This document shows, one piece after another, positions 47,857 to 55,799 of a DNA stretch of 64,000 nucleotides. Within the stretch, counting starts at the first letter, position 1. Each line of letters starts with the position of its first letter. The notes under the pieces were generated by a model. That model did not search any database, was not told the DNA's origin, and saw nothing but the letters and a program-made list of their open reading frames with translations. Source of the DNA: Flavobacterium amnicola (GTDB lineage: Bacteria > Bacteroidota > Bacteroidia > Flavobacteriales > Flavobacteriaceae). The stretch lies in assembly GCF_004122165.1 (NCBI RefSeq), contig NZ_SBKO01000004.1, positions 124,001 to 188,000 of the forward strand, in the 5' to 3' direction. Both the position numbers and the translations under genes were made by a program.

Positions 47857-49125
47857 CTATTCAACTATAATTTGTTTCACTGCTGAAGCAGTTTCTGTCA
47901 TTACTTTTACAAAATACACTCCAGAAGCCACTGAATTCAAATCTACATTATATAATAAATCGGCATTTTGAATGGCATTTTTCTCATATACAATTCTTCC
48001 TGCTTGATCAATTACTTGAACTGAATAATTGGTATTCGATTCATCAAATTGAATGGTAAAACTTCCTTTGTTAGGATTTGGGTAGATTTCAAATGTGTTT
48101 TTAGTAAAACTTTCTGTACTTAATACATTAGGTTTAAATTCACCTACAATAGTATTAATATAAGCAAGTGCTCTTGTAGCCTGTCCCGCTGTAAACATAT
48201 ACATACAAGGATCATCAACATAATCCATATAATTCATTGTTAATGATTTCAATGTAGCACATGCATTTACAGAACCTGCAGCAGGACAATTATAAGTTTC
48301 ACTAGTAACTCTTGGTGTATCACAAACTCTATCCCCTTCTGTAGCACAATTTGCACCTGCTGGATTACAACTTGATGAAGCAAAAGTATGATCTAAATTA
48401 AAAAAGTGACCTAGCTCATGGGTAACTGTTCTTCCTAAATTAAAAGGGGACTGAGGCACATAACCTGTACATCCAGCTCCTGTTCCATAACAAAATGTAT
48501 TCATAACAACTGTTTGTCCGGAAGCTGGCGAACCACCTAGTGGTGAATATCCTAAAATTTGAGTTCCTTCATCTCTCACTACAAAGTTCATATATCCAGC
48601 CCAAGTTGCATCACTATCAGCACCACCAAGGAAATCTGTTCCAAAAGTAACAGCACTCGTGCCATTTGCAATACCTGTTCCCGTAGGGTGATTTTGATTA
48701 GCAATTACGAATCGAACATCCATATTACCAACATTTACTCCTGGATAAAAAGCACTAGCAGATGCCCAGTTAGACAAATCGGAATTTGTTGCATTATAAT
48801 CGGCATTAATTACATCAATTTGTGTTTGAGCAAACGCTCTAAAACAAGCTTTTGTTGTAGCATTACTTGCATTTGAAACCGATGGGAAATGAACTGCAAC
48901 AGGAATTATAATGGTAGCATTTGGACTTAATAATTTATCTGTTGACGTTTGTTTATTTAATAGTTTTTGATATTCAACTTCAAATTTAGCTTGTCTTTCC
49001 TCATATTGTTTTTTAAATACAGGATTAGACATCATTTGTGCCATTTTTTCTTGCATTCCACAAGTGCGATGTTGTGCTATTCCTAACTGGCTAATTAGTA
49101 ATAGAATAAGTAATTTTACTTTCAT
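47857..49125 (-). CDS. Secreted M43-type zinc metalloprotease with T9SS sorting domain
   Basis: This 422-residue protein has a signal peptide (KLLILLLISQLGIAQ) and a propeptide-like region. The zinc motif HELGHFFNLDH is at residues 236-246, and the Met-turn and calcium-type loop are in LTMNYMDYVDDPCMYMFTAG, as in pappalysin/cytophagalysin proteases. The last 75 residues (from FEIYPNPNKGSFTIQF to the C-terminus) form a type A T9SS sorting domain, so it is exported by the type IX system. Cysteines in pairs suggest disulfides. Confidence 0.94.
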   Translation of the reverse strand: MKVKLLILLLISQLGIAQHRTCGMQEKMAQMMSNPVFKKQYEERQAKFEVEYQKLLNKQTSTDKLLSPNATIIIPVAVHFPSVSNASNATTKACFRAFAQTQIDVINADYNATNSDLSNWASASAFYPGVNVGNMDVRFVIANQNHPTGTGIANGTSAVTFGTDFLGGADSDATWAGYMNFVVRDEGTQILGYSPLGGSPASGQTVVMNTFCYGTGAGCTGYVPQSPFNLGRTVTHELGHFFNLDHTFASSSCNPAGANCATEGDRVCDTPRVTSETYNCPAAGSVNACATLKSLTMNYMDYVDDPCMYMFTAGQATRALAYINTIVGEFKPNVLSTESFTKNTFEIYPNPNKGSFTIQFDESNTNYSVQVIDQAGRIVYEKNAIQNADLLYNVDLNSVASGVYFVKVMTETASAVKQIIVE

Positions 49126-49180
49126 ATTTTTAAATTTTTGCGAATATATTCATATTTCCCTTACAAACCATAGGATAATA

Positions 49181-49209
49181 AAAAAATCCCGGATAACCGG
49201 GATTTTTTT
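49181..49209 (-). terminator. Intrinsic terminator of obg
   Basis: AAAAATCCCGG and CCGGGATTTTT pair around ATAA. One arm overlaps the obg stop codon, and the minus-strand downstream side has a T run. Confidence 0.85.
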
Positions 49210-50215
49210 AAGCTTCTGTATTTAACATCTGCCATAATTTGTCTTTTAACTCTGTCAGACCTTGTTGAGCAACTGACGAGATAAACATATATGGAATTCC
49301 TTTAAAATCCTTGTCCAATTGCTTTTTCATTTCTGATTTGAGCTCATCATCAAGCATATCACATTTTGAAACTACAATCAAGCGGTCTTTATCTAACATT
49401 TCCGGATTGTAACGACGCAATTCATCTAATAAAATATCGTATTCTTTCTTAATATCATCCGCATCTGCTGGAACCAAAAATAATAGTGTTGAATTTCGTT
49501 CAATGTGACGTAAGAAATAATGACCTAGTCCTTTTCCTTCCGCAGCACCTTCTATAATTCCAGGAATATCTGCAATTACAAACGATTGAAAATCACGGTA
49601 GGCTACAATTCCCAAATTGGGTTTTAAAGTGGTAAAAGCATAATCCGCAATTTTTGGTTTTGCTGAAGTCAACACCGACAATAAAGTCGATTTTCCTGCA
49701 TTTGGAAATCCAACCAAACCAACATCGGCTAATACTTTTAATTCTAAAATAATATCAGCTTCTACTGGAGGCATTCCGGGTTGTGCGTAACGAGGCGTTT
49801 GATTCGTTGACGAACGAAAATGCCAGTTACCTAAGCCTCCTTTTCCACCTTCTGCTACAATTCTTTTTTCGCCATCTTCTGTGATTTCAAAAAGAATTTC
49901 GTTGGTGTCTTTATCACGAACCACTGTTCCTAATGGCACTTCAATAATTTTATCTTCTCCATCATGACCAGTACTACGAGAGCTTCCGCCATCGCCTCCA
50001 TGGCCTGCTTTGACGTGACGCGCAAATTTTAGGTGGAACAAAGTCCAAAGTCCTTTATTGCCTACTAAATATACGTGCCCACCACGACCACCATCTCCAC
50101 CATCTGGACCACCTTTTTCAATAAATTTTTCTCTGTGTAAATGCGAAGAACCTTTTCCTCCTTTACCAGATGAAACATATATTTTTACGTAGTCTACAAA
50201 GTTACCCTCTGTCAT
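49208..50215 (-). CDS. obg: GTPase Obg/CgtA
   Basis: This 335-residue protein has the glycine-rich Obg fold ([40 protein letters not shown]) and a GTPase domain with G1 [12 protein letters not shown]3 [16 protein letters not shown] and G4 VSKCDM. The C-terminal OCT domain of some homologues is absent. Obg takes part in 50S maturation and stress response. It lies after the CNNM gene in the same direction. Confidence 0.97.
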   Translation of the reverse strand: MTEGNFVDYVKIYVSSGKGGKGSSHLHREKFIEKGGPDGGDGGRGGHVYLVGNKGLWTLFHLKFARHVKAGHGGDGGSSRSTGHDGEDKIIEVPLGTVVRDKDTNEILFEITEDGEKRIVAEGGKGGLGNWHFRSSTNQTPRYAQPGMPPVEADIILELKVLADVGLVGFPNAGKSTLLSVLTSAKPKIADYAFTTLKPNLGIVAYRDFQSFVIADIPGIIEGAAEGKGLGHYFLRHIERNSTLLFLVPADADDIKKEYDILLDELRRYNPEMLDKDRLIVVSKCDMLDDELKSEMKKQLDKDFKGIPYMFISSVAQQGLTELKDKLWQMLNTEA

Positions 50216-50244
50216 TGTTTTTTATTTTCAATATTATGATTTAC

Positions 50245-50267
50245 GCTTCGACAAGCTAAGCGTGACA
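50245..50267. repeat. Short dispersed repeat, copy 2
   Basis: GCTTCGACAAGCTAAGCGTG(ACA) matches the copy at 44924-44946 except for two bases and sits between the CNNM and obg genes. Confidence 0.65.
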
Positions 50268-50284
50268 ATTGCAAAAAATGCAAC

Positions 50285-51565
50285 TTAATTCAATTCTTTT
50301 AAGGAACGCACTAAAACCTTATCGATTTTAACACCATCCATATCTATTACTTCCAATTCCATTTTATTCCACAACAACTTCTCTCCTACTTTAGGTATAT
50401 AAGACAACTCGGTCATAATTAAACCACTAACTGTAGTCACATCATAATCATTAATCAGATCATCCATATCAAAATAGGTTAAGAAATCGTGTAACGAATA
50501 ATGACCATCTACCAACCAAGTACCATCTTCACGAGCGATTAATTGGAATTCCTCATCATAAAACTCCGCTGCATCGCCTACTAATGCTTCCAAAATATCA
50601 TTTAAAGTGATAATCCCTTGTAAAACACCATACTCATCGGTTACAAAAGCATAATGTACTTTAGTTTTTTTGAAAATCTCTAAGGCTTTATAGGCCGAAG
50701 TATGTTCAATAAAATATACTGGTTCCTTTGCAATTGATTTTAAATCGAAAGTACCTTTTTCAAAATTAGCGAACAAGTCCTTCAATAAAACCACCCCAAT
50801 TACATTATCCAAATTGTCTTCACAAACCGGATAAATAGAGTGCAATTCTTCCAATACTTTTCCTTTGGTTTCTTTCAAATCGTCTTCCAAAGACAAATAC
50901 ACCAACGCTTTTCTGTGCGTCATTAAGGAATTAATTTTACGATCCCCAATATGAAATACACGTTCCACAATATCTTGCTCGATCTCTTGCACTTCACCAC
51001 CTTCAGTTCCTTCTTTGATAATGGCTTTAATTTCTTCTTCTGTTACTTTACCGTCGGCAGTTGGTTTGATTTTGAAAATATCTAAAATAAAATCTGTCGA
51101 AACCGTCAACAACCAAATGAAAGGTGCCGTAACAATCGAAATCACTTTCATTGGAAGCGCCACCGCTTTAGCAATAGACTCCGGATAATTCAATCCGATA
51201 CGTTTGGGTAATAATTCGCCAAAAACTAACGAAAAATAAGTTAAAATAACCACAACTGTTCCAACCGACAAGGATGCCGCATAGGGTTGCGTTATTGTAT
51301 AACTTTCATAAAAAAAACGAACATTTTCGGTTACTTTTTCACCCGAATAAATACCCGTTAAAATACCAATAAGGGTAATCCCTATTTGCACAGTAGATAA
51401 AAATTTGTTTGGCGAGTTGGCCAAATCTAAAGCTGTTTTCGCACTCGCATTGCCTTTTTTGGCAGCGGTTTCTAACCTGTTTTTTCTTGCTGAAATGAGT
51501 GCGATTTCTGACATAGAAAAAATTCCATTAAGTAAAATCAGCAAGAAAATTATGACTATTTCCAA
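50285..51565 (-). CDS. CNNM/CBS-domain membrane protein (HlyC/CorC family)
   Basis: This 426-residue protein has an N-terminal CNNM membrane domain with three or four helices (GIFSMSEIALISARKNRLET). A pair of CBS domains follows (SLMTHRKALVYLSLEDDLKE; YAFVTDEYGVLQGIITLNDI), then a C-terminal CorC/HlyC domain (LVDGHYSLHDFLTYFDMDDL). Relatives are magnesium or cobalt efflux proteins; the hemolysin name is historical. It lies between adk and obg. Confidence 0.93.
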   Translation of the reverse strand: MEIVIIFLLILLNGIFSMSEIALISARKNRLETAAKKGNASAKTALDLANSPNKFLSTVQIGITLIGILTGIYSGEKVTENVRFFYESYTITQPYAASLSVGTVVVILTYFSLVFGELLPKRIGLNYPESIAKAVALPMKVISIVTAPFIWLLTVSTDFILDIFKIKPTADGKVTEEEIKAIIKEGTEGGEVQEIEQDIVERVFHIGDRKINSLMTHRKALVYLSLEDDLKETKGKVLEELHSIYPVCEDNLDNVIGVVLLKDLFANFEKGTFDLKSIAKEPVYFIEHTSAYKALEIFKKTKVHYAFVTDEYGVLQGIITLNDILEALVGDAAEFYDEEFQLIAREDGTWLVDGHYSLHDFLTYFDMDDLINDYDVTTVSGLIMTELSYIPKVGEKLLWNKMELEVIDMDGVKIDKVLVRSLKELN

Positions 51566-51597
51566 TTGTTTTTGTTTAGTTTATAGTTTGTACTAAT

Positions 51598-52170
51598 TTA
51601 CAAATTTTCAATTACATTACTCAATCGTTCTGTAATTTCTGCAATAGTACCGATACCGTTTACGGCATAAAATTTATTTTGCTCTTTATAATAATCCATT
51701 AAAGGAGCTGTTTTTTCGTTGTATTCTTGATAACGATTTCTAATTTTCTCTTCGTCTTGATCATCAATTCTTCCTGAAGTTTTTCCTCTTTCCAATAAAC
51801 GTTGCACTAAAATTTCATCATCGGCTTCTAAGGCAATCGTTGCGGTAATTTTTTGATTTTTTGAAGCCAAAAAAAGGTCTAACGCTCCCGCTTGTGCCAA
51901 TGTTCTTGGAAAACCATCGAATAAAAATCCATCCGAATGTGGGTTTTTCTCCACTTCATCTTCTAACATATTGATGGTTAAACTGTCCGGAACCAAATCG
52001 CCTCTATCAATGTAGGTTTTGGCTTCTAGACCAAGTGGCGTGTTATTTTTTATATTGAATCGAAAAATATCACCTGTAGACAAGTGCGTTAAATTGTATT
52101 TTCCTTTTAAAAATTCTGCTTGTGTGCCTTTTCCTGCACCAGGTTTTCCGAAAAGAACGATATTAATCAT
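51598..52170 (-). CDS. adk: Adenylate kinase
   Basis: This 190-residue protein has the P-loop GKPGAGKGTQ, the AMP-binding LSTGDIFRFNI and GFLFDGFPRTLAQAGAL, and RLLERGKTSGRIDDQDEEKI. It is the short form, lacking the zinc-bearing lid insertion. It interconverts ATP, ADP and AMP. In many bacteria adk lies beside secY; here it has moved next to hpt. Confidence 0.97.
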   Translation of the reverse strand: MINIVLFGKPGAGKGTQAEFLKGKYNLTHLSTGDIFRFNIKNNTPLGLEAKTYIDRGDLVPDSLTINMLEDEVEKNPHSDGFLFDGFPRTLAQAGALDLFLASKNQKITATIALEADDEILVQRLLERGKTSGRIDDQDEEKIRNRYQEYNEKTAPLMDYYKEQNKFYAVNGIGTIAEITERLSNVIENL

Positions 52171-52213
52171 TACTAAAGTTTATGTTGTATTACGTTTAAT
52201 GTTATTTAAATGT

Positions 52214-52747
52214 TTATTCTGAAAGTTGATACACATCTTTCAAGTTTCTTCCCAAACCATCGTAGTCCAATCCGAAGCCAACAATAAACTTATTTGGAAT
52301 TCGCACCCCGACATAATCTAACTTGATGTCTTTTTTGTAGGCTTCTGGTTTTAGGAAAAGTGTAGCGATTTTGAAATGCTTCACCCCTTGATTTTTGAAA
52401 ATATGTTTCAATTCCTCAATGGTATTTCCCGTATCTACAATGTCTTCCACAATAATTACACTACGCCCTTCTAGGTTTTGATTTAACCCTATTAGTTGCT
52501 TTACTTCATTCGTTGATTGCGTCCCTTCATAGGAAGCCATTTTTACAAATGACACTTCACATGGATGACTGTAATGCTTCATTAAATCAGACATTACCAT
52601 AAATGAACCATTTAAAACCCCAATAAAAACTGGTGTTTCGTCTTGAAAATCATCTTCAATTTGCTTGGCCATATTGGCAATAGCAAAGTCCAATTCTTGT
52701 GCCGAAATAAACGGAACAAAATATTTGTCGTGTAACTTAATTTCCAT
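52214..52747 (-). CDS. hpt: Hypoxanthine phosphoribosyltransferase
   Basis: This 177-residue PRTase has the PRPP loop VIIVEDIVDTGNTIEELKHI, the N-terminal FIGVLNGSFMVMSDLM and DYVGVRIPNKFIVGFGLDYD with the base-binding residues. It salvages hypoxanthine and guanine. It starts the minus-strand group hpt-adk-CNNM-obg. Confidence 0.96.
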   Translation of the reverse strand: MEIKLHDKYFVPFISAQELDFAIANMAKQIEDDFQDETPVFIGVLNGSFMVMSDLMKHYSHPCEVSFVKMASYEGTQSTNEVKQLIGLNQNLEGRSVIIVEDIVDTGNTIEELKHIFKNQGVKHFKIATLFLKPEAYKKDIKLDYVGVRIPNKFIVGFGLDYDGLGRNLKDVYQLSE

Positions 52748-52769
52748 AGTTGTGATTAGAAATAAAGGG

Positions 52770-52777
52770 CAAAGATA
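52770..52777 (-). promoter_or_regulatory. Candidate -7 promoter box of hpt
   Basis: TATCTTTG on the minus strand fits TAnnTTTG, 22 bases before the hpt ATG. The -33 element is not obvious. Confidence 0.4.
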
Positions 52778-52933
52778 GTAAAATCAAATTCACATTTTAG
52801 AACTTTTAAAACTCATACACAATAAATTGTATTTTTGAAAAATGAAATCGCTACAAATCATCTATTTGTTACAAGCAAACACAATAAAAAAGAGATACCA
52901 TATGTTACTTCTTAAAAAAACATTTTCAAACAT

Positions 52934-53479
52934 ATGAAATCTGAATTCTACCAACTTTTAGAGAACTGCACAATCGCTCGAAAAGAGCGTGACAAAATGC
53001 GCAATTTGGTCATTCGGAAACCCGAATTTATACCTGAATTGTGTTCAATCGCCTTTGATTTAAAAGAAGACATTCATATCAAAGCCTATTGGGTATTAGA
53101 ATTAATAAGTGAAAAGAAACTCAAACTTTTAGTTCCTTATATTGAAGATTTTTGTGAAACTGTTCCGAAATTGACCGATGATTCTGCGAAAAGAACCGCT
53201 TCACATATTATTTTTTATTTGGCCAAAAGCAATCATCGTGCTAATGGAATTAATCTTACACAATTACAAGAAACTCAAATCATAGAAATGTGCTTCGATT
53301 GGTTGATTCGCGATGAAAAAGTGGCCACAAAAGTCTACGCCATAAAAGCCTTATTTGTCCTTGGCAAAAAATACGATTGGATTCATCCCGAACTCAAAAA
53401 CATCATTCAACAAGATTACACCACCCATACTGCTGCCTACCAAGCTGCTACAAGAATTATCTTAAAAAAAATAAAATAA
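52934..53479 (+). CDS. Small all-helical protein, HEAT-repeat-like
   Basis: This 181-residue soluble protein appears wholly helical, with pairs of helices such as FIPELCSIAFDLKEDIHIKA and YWVLELISEKKLKLLVPYIE, and a late VATKVYAIKALFVLGKKYDW. These look like HEAT-type repeats for protein contacts. Similar proteins in this group are sometimes labelled adenylosuccinate lyase, but no lyase signature is present. Function unknown. Confidence 0.75.
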   Translation: MKSEFYQLLENCTIARKERDKMRNLVIRKPEFIPELCSIAFDLKEDIHIKAYWVLELISEKKLKLLVPYIEDFCETVPKLTDDSAKRTASHIIFYLAKSNHRANGINLTQLQETQIIEMCFDWLIRDEKVATKVYAIKALFVLGKKYDWIHPELKNIIQQDYTTHTAAYQAATRIILKKIK

Positions 53480-53664
53480 CAAACATTAACATTTTTTGCG
53501 GAAAAACCGTAAGGTGCGGTGAAAAATTATATTTACTTTTAACTAAGAATTTCTTACAGGATTAAATCAAAATACCACTTTATTTAATTCTTGCATATAA
53601 TTCTATCATAAACACCTACTTATTCAAATAAAGAGACTGTTTAACCCAAAGTAACTTTATTTAT

Positions 53665-53691
53665 AAACCTCAACAATTGTTGGGGTTTTAT
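53665..53691 (+). terminator. Terminator-like hairpin
   Basis: AAACCTCAAC and GTTGGGGTTT pair with one G-T wobble around AATT, followed by TTATAATT. It lies about 185 bases after the HEAT-like gene, rather far for its terminator, so it may end an unrecognised short transcript. Confidence 0.55.
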
Positions 53692-53836
53692 AATTAGTAG
53701 AAATCCCATCTCACTGAATTTAGTTAGAGGAATATCAAAATTTTACTTTTTAATTCTTGAAATAGTTTGAGAAAATCAACTCCAATTTTGCCGATTTAAA
53801 AAAATCTTAAATTCAAAAACTATCCTACAAATCTAC

Positions 53837-53868
53837 TTGTAATACATTTTTAAAAAAGTTTATCTTTG
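53837..53868 (+). promoter_or_regulatory. purK promoter
   Basis: TTG (53837-53839) and TATCTTTG (53861-53868) are 21 bases apart, a full consensus match, 20 bases before the purK ATG. Confidence 0.7.
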
Positions 53869-53888
53869 CACGACACAACTAGATTACA

Positions 53889-55046
53889 ATGAACTACTTT
53901 TCTTCCGATTTTAAATTAGGAATACTAGGCGGAGGCCAGTTAGGCAAGATGCTTCTTACCGAAACTCGAAAATATGACATTCAAACTTTAGTGCTTGACC
54001 CAAGCGAAGAAGCACCCGCCCAATACGGCTGTACTGCTTTTTACAAAGGGAGTCTATTAGAATATGACACTGTTTATCAATTTGGTAAAATGGTAAATGC
54101 ATTAACAATCGAAATTGAAAATGTAAATCTTGAAGCCTTAGAAAAATTAGAAGAAGAAGGATTACCTGTTTTTCCCTCTCCTAAAACACTACGCTTAATT
54201 CAGAATAAAGGCCGACAAAAAGATTATTATGTAGAACATAAAATTCCAACATCAGCGCACCAACGTTTTGTAGCAATTTCCGATTTAAAAAAAGCACTTG
54301 AAAAAGACACATTGGATTTTCCTTTTGTATGGAAAGCAGCACAAGGCGGTTATGATGGCAATGGCGTAAAAATTGTCCGTTCTACCCTCGATTTAATCGG
54401 ACTACCGGAAGTCGAATGCATTGCCGAAGCTATGGTTCCGTTTAAAAATGAATTGGCAGTTATTGTGGCCCGCAGTCCAAAAGGTGAAATCAAAACTTAT
54501 CCGGTGGTTGAAATGGAATTTCATCCCGAAGCCAATCAAGTGGAATATACGATTTGCCCAGCTCGTATCTCTAAAAAAGTAGCCGATAAAGCTCAAAAAA
54601 TAGCACTTCAAGTTTCCGAAGCATTCAATCACGTAGGATTATTAGCAGTAGAAATGTTCCAAACAGAAGACGATGACATTTTAGTAAACGAAGTGGCCCC
54701 TCGCCCGCACAACTCAGGACATTATAGTATTGAAGCCAGCTATACTTCACAATTTGAACAACATTTACGTGCTATTTTGGATTTACCTTTGGGTGCAACC
54801 GAAAGCAAAGTTGCCGGAATCATGGTAAATTTGGTAGGCGAAGAAGGGTATTCAGGACCTGTTCATTATGAAAACATATCCAATATCATGGCCATTGAAG
54901 GTGTTACCCCACATATATATGGCAAACGAGAAACGAGACCGTTTCGTAAAATGGGCCACGTAACTATTGTGAATGAAGACATGGCGGAAGCTAGAAAAAT
55001 TGCTGAACAAGTGAAGAATAGTATTCGAGTGATTTCTCAAAATTAA
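53889..55046 (+). CDS. purK: 5-(carboxyamino)imidazole ribonucleotide synthase
   Basis: This 385-residue ATP-grasp enzyme begins with the nucleotide-binding LGILGGGQLGKMLLTETRKY. It has FPFVWKAAQGGYDGNGVKIV and the catalytic/metal region VEMFQTEDDDILVNEVAPRP followed by HNSGHYSIEA. It carboxylates AIR to N5-CAIR using ATP and bicarbonate. purE follows, completing the two-step bacterial route to CAIR. Confidence 0.98.
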   Translation: MNYFSSDFKLGILGGGQLGKMLLTETRKYDIQTLVLDPSEEAPAQYGCTAFYKGSLLEYDTVYQFGKMVNALTIEIENVNLEALEKLEEEGLPVFPSPKTLRLIQNKGRQKDYYVEHKIPTSAHQRFVAISDLKKALEKDTLDFPFVWKAAQGGYDGNGVKIVRSTLDLIGLPEVECIAEAMVPFKNELAVIVARSPKGEIKTYPVVEMEFHPEANQVEYTICPARISKKVADKAQKIALQVSEAFNHVGLLAVEMFQTEDDDILVNEVAPRPHNSGHYSIEASYTSQFEQHLRAILDLPLGATESKVAGIMVNLVGEEGYSGPVHYENISNIMAIEGVTPHIYGKRETRPFRKMGHVTIVNEDMAEARKIAEQVKNSIRVISQN

Positions 55047-55050
55047 AAAA

Positions 55051-55136
55051 TTTAATAATTTAAAGATTCAAAGATTATTGCGAACTCATTTAGTTGCAGA
55101 AATTTTTCAATTTTTAAATATTTCAATCTTTAAATA
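55051..55136. repeat. Internally periodic inverted repeat between purK and purE
   Basis: TTTAAAGATTCAAAGATT (55059-55076) faces AATATTTCAATCTTTAAA (55117-55134), pairing at 16 of 18 positions. The arms repeat the word AAAGATT. The spacer contains a less AT-rich stretch. Confidence 0.6.
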
Positions 55137-55143
55137 AAAAAAA

Positions 55144-55626
55144 ATGAAAGTAGCTGTAATTATGGGAAGCATATCCGATATGCCAGTAATGCAAGAAGCC
55201 ATAGATATTTTAAAAGGATTTGACATTGAGGTCGAAGTCGATATTGTTTCAGCACATCGTACCCCTGAAAAACTATTCGATTTTAGTCAAAACGCCCACA
55301 ACCGTGGCATTTCAGTGATAATTGCTGGTGCTGGTGGTGCGGCTCATTTACCAGGAATGGTAGCGAGTATGAGTCCGTTACCTGTAATTGGAGTTCCTGT
55401 AAAATCAAGCAATTCTATAGATGGTTGGGACTCTGTTTTGTCTATTTTACAAATGCCTGGTGGTGTTCCTGTAGCGACTGTGGCACTCAACGGTGCTAAA
55501 AATGCCGGAATCTTGGCCGCTCAAATTATTGGTAGTTCTGATAAGACCGTATTGGATAAAATTATTTCCTATAAAGAAGGATTAAAACAAGCTGTCATTT
55601 CTGCTTCGGAGGGCTTAAAAAAATAA
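55144..55626 (+). CDS. purE: N5-carboxyaminoimidazole ribonucleotide mutase
   Basis: This 160-residue protein shows class I PurE signatures: VAVIMGSISDMPVMQEAIDI, DIVSAHRTPEKLFDFSQNA with the catalytic His, IIAGAGGAAHLPGMVASMSP and GGVPVATVALNGAKNAGILA. It converts N5-CAIR to CAIR in purine synthesis. It follows purK by about 100 bases occupied by an inverted repeat. Confidence 0.98.
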   Translation: MKVAVIMGSISDMPVMQEAIDILKGFDIEVEVDIVSAHRTPEKLFDFSQNAHNRGISVIIAGAGGAAHLPGMVASMSPLPVIGVPVKSSNSIDGWDSVLSILQMPGGVPVATVALNGAKNAGILAAQIIGSSDKTVLDKIISYKEGLKQAVISASEGLKK

Positions 55627-55652
55627 AGCTCCAGTGGTATTTGGAGCTTTAA
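55624..55652 (+). terminator. Intrinsic terminator of purE
   Basis: AAAGCTCCA and TGGAGCTTT form a 9-bp stem immediately after the purE stop, followed by TAATTA rather than a long T run. Confidence 0.75.
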
Positions 55653-55799
55653 TTAACACAAACATAAATACCGATTGGGTTAAATCAATACTTAAATTTT
55701 AAATATTTTGACTGCAAAAACAGATTTTCGATTTTTCAGTCACGAATATAGAGTTTGTTTCGATATGTAACAAATAAAATCGACGAAATACAATATATT

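Larger units (their letters stand above)
53480..53888. other. 409-base intergenic region before purK
   Basis: This AT-rich stretch contains a short ACCG/CGGT hairpin (CGGAAAAACCGTAAGGTGCG begins near 53500), a terminator-like stem at 53665-53691 and the purK promoter at 53837-53868. No convincing ORF or tRNA was found. Confidence 0.6.

Noticed and set aside
52842..52937. A 31-codon frame upstream of the HEAT-like gene whose TGA overlaps the next ATG
   Set aside because: The coupling-like overlap caught the eye, but the peptide has no recognisable character and its ATG is only five bases after a TATTTTTG box, so it could be chance in AT-rich DNA. Conservation in relatives would be needed.
52934..53479. 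Adenylosuccinate lyase label for the 181-residue protein
   Set aside because: No fumarase/lyase superfamily signature is present and the length is less than half that of PurB. The sequence reads as helical repeats.
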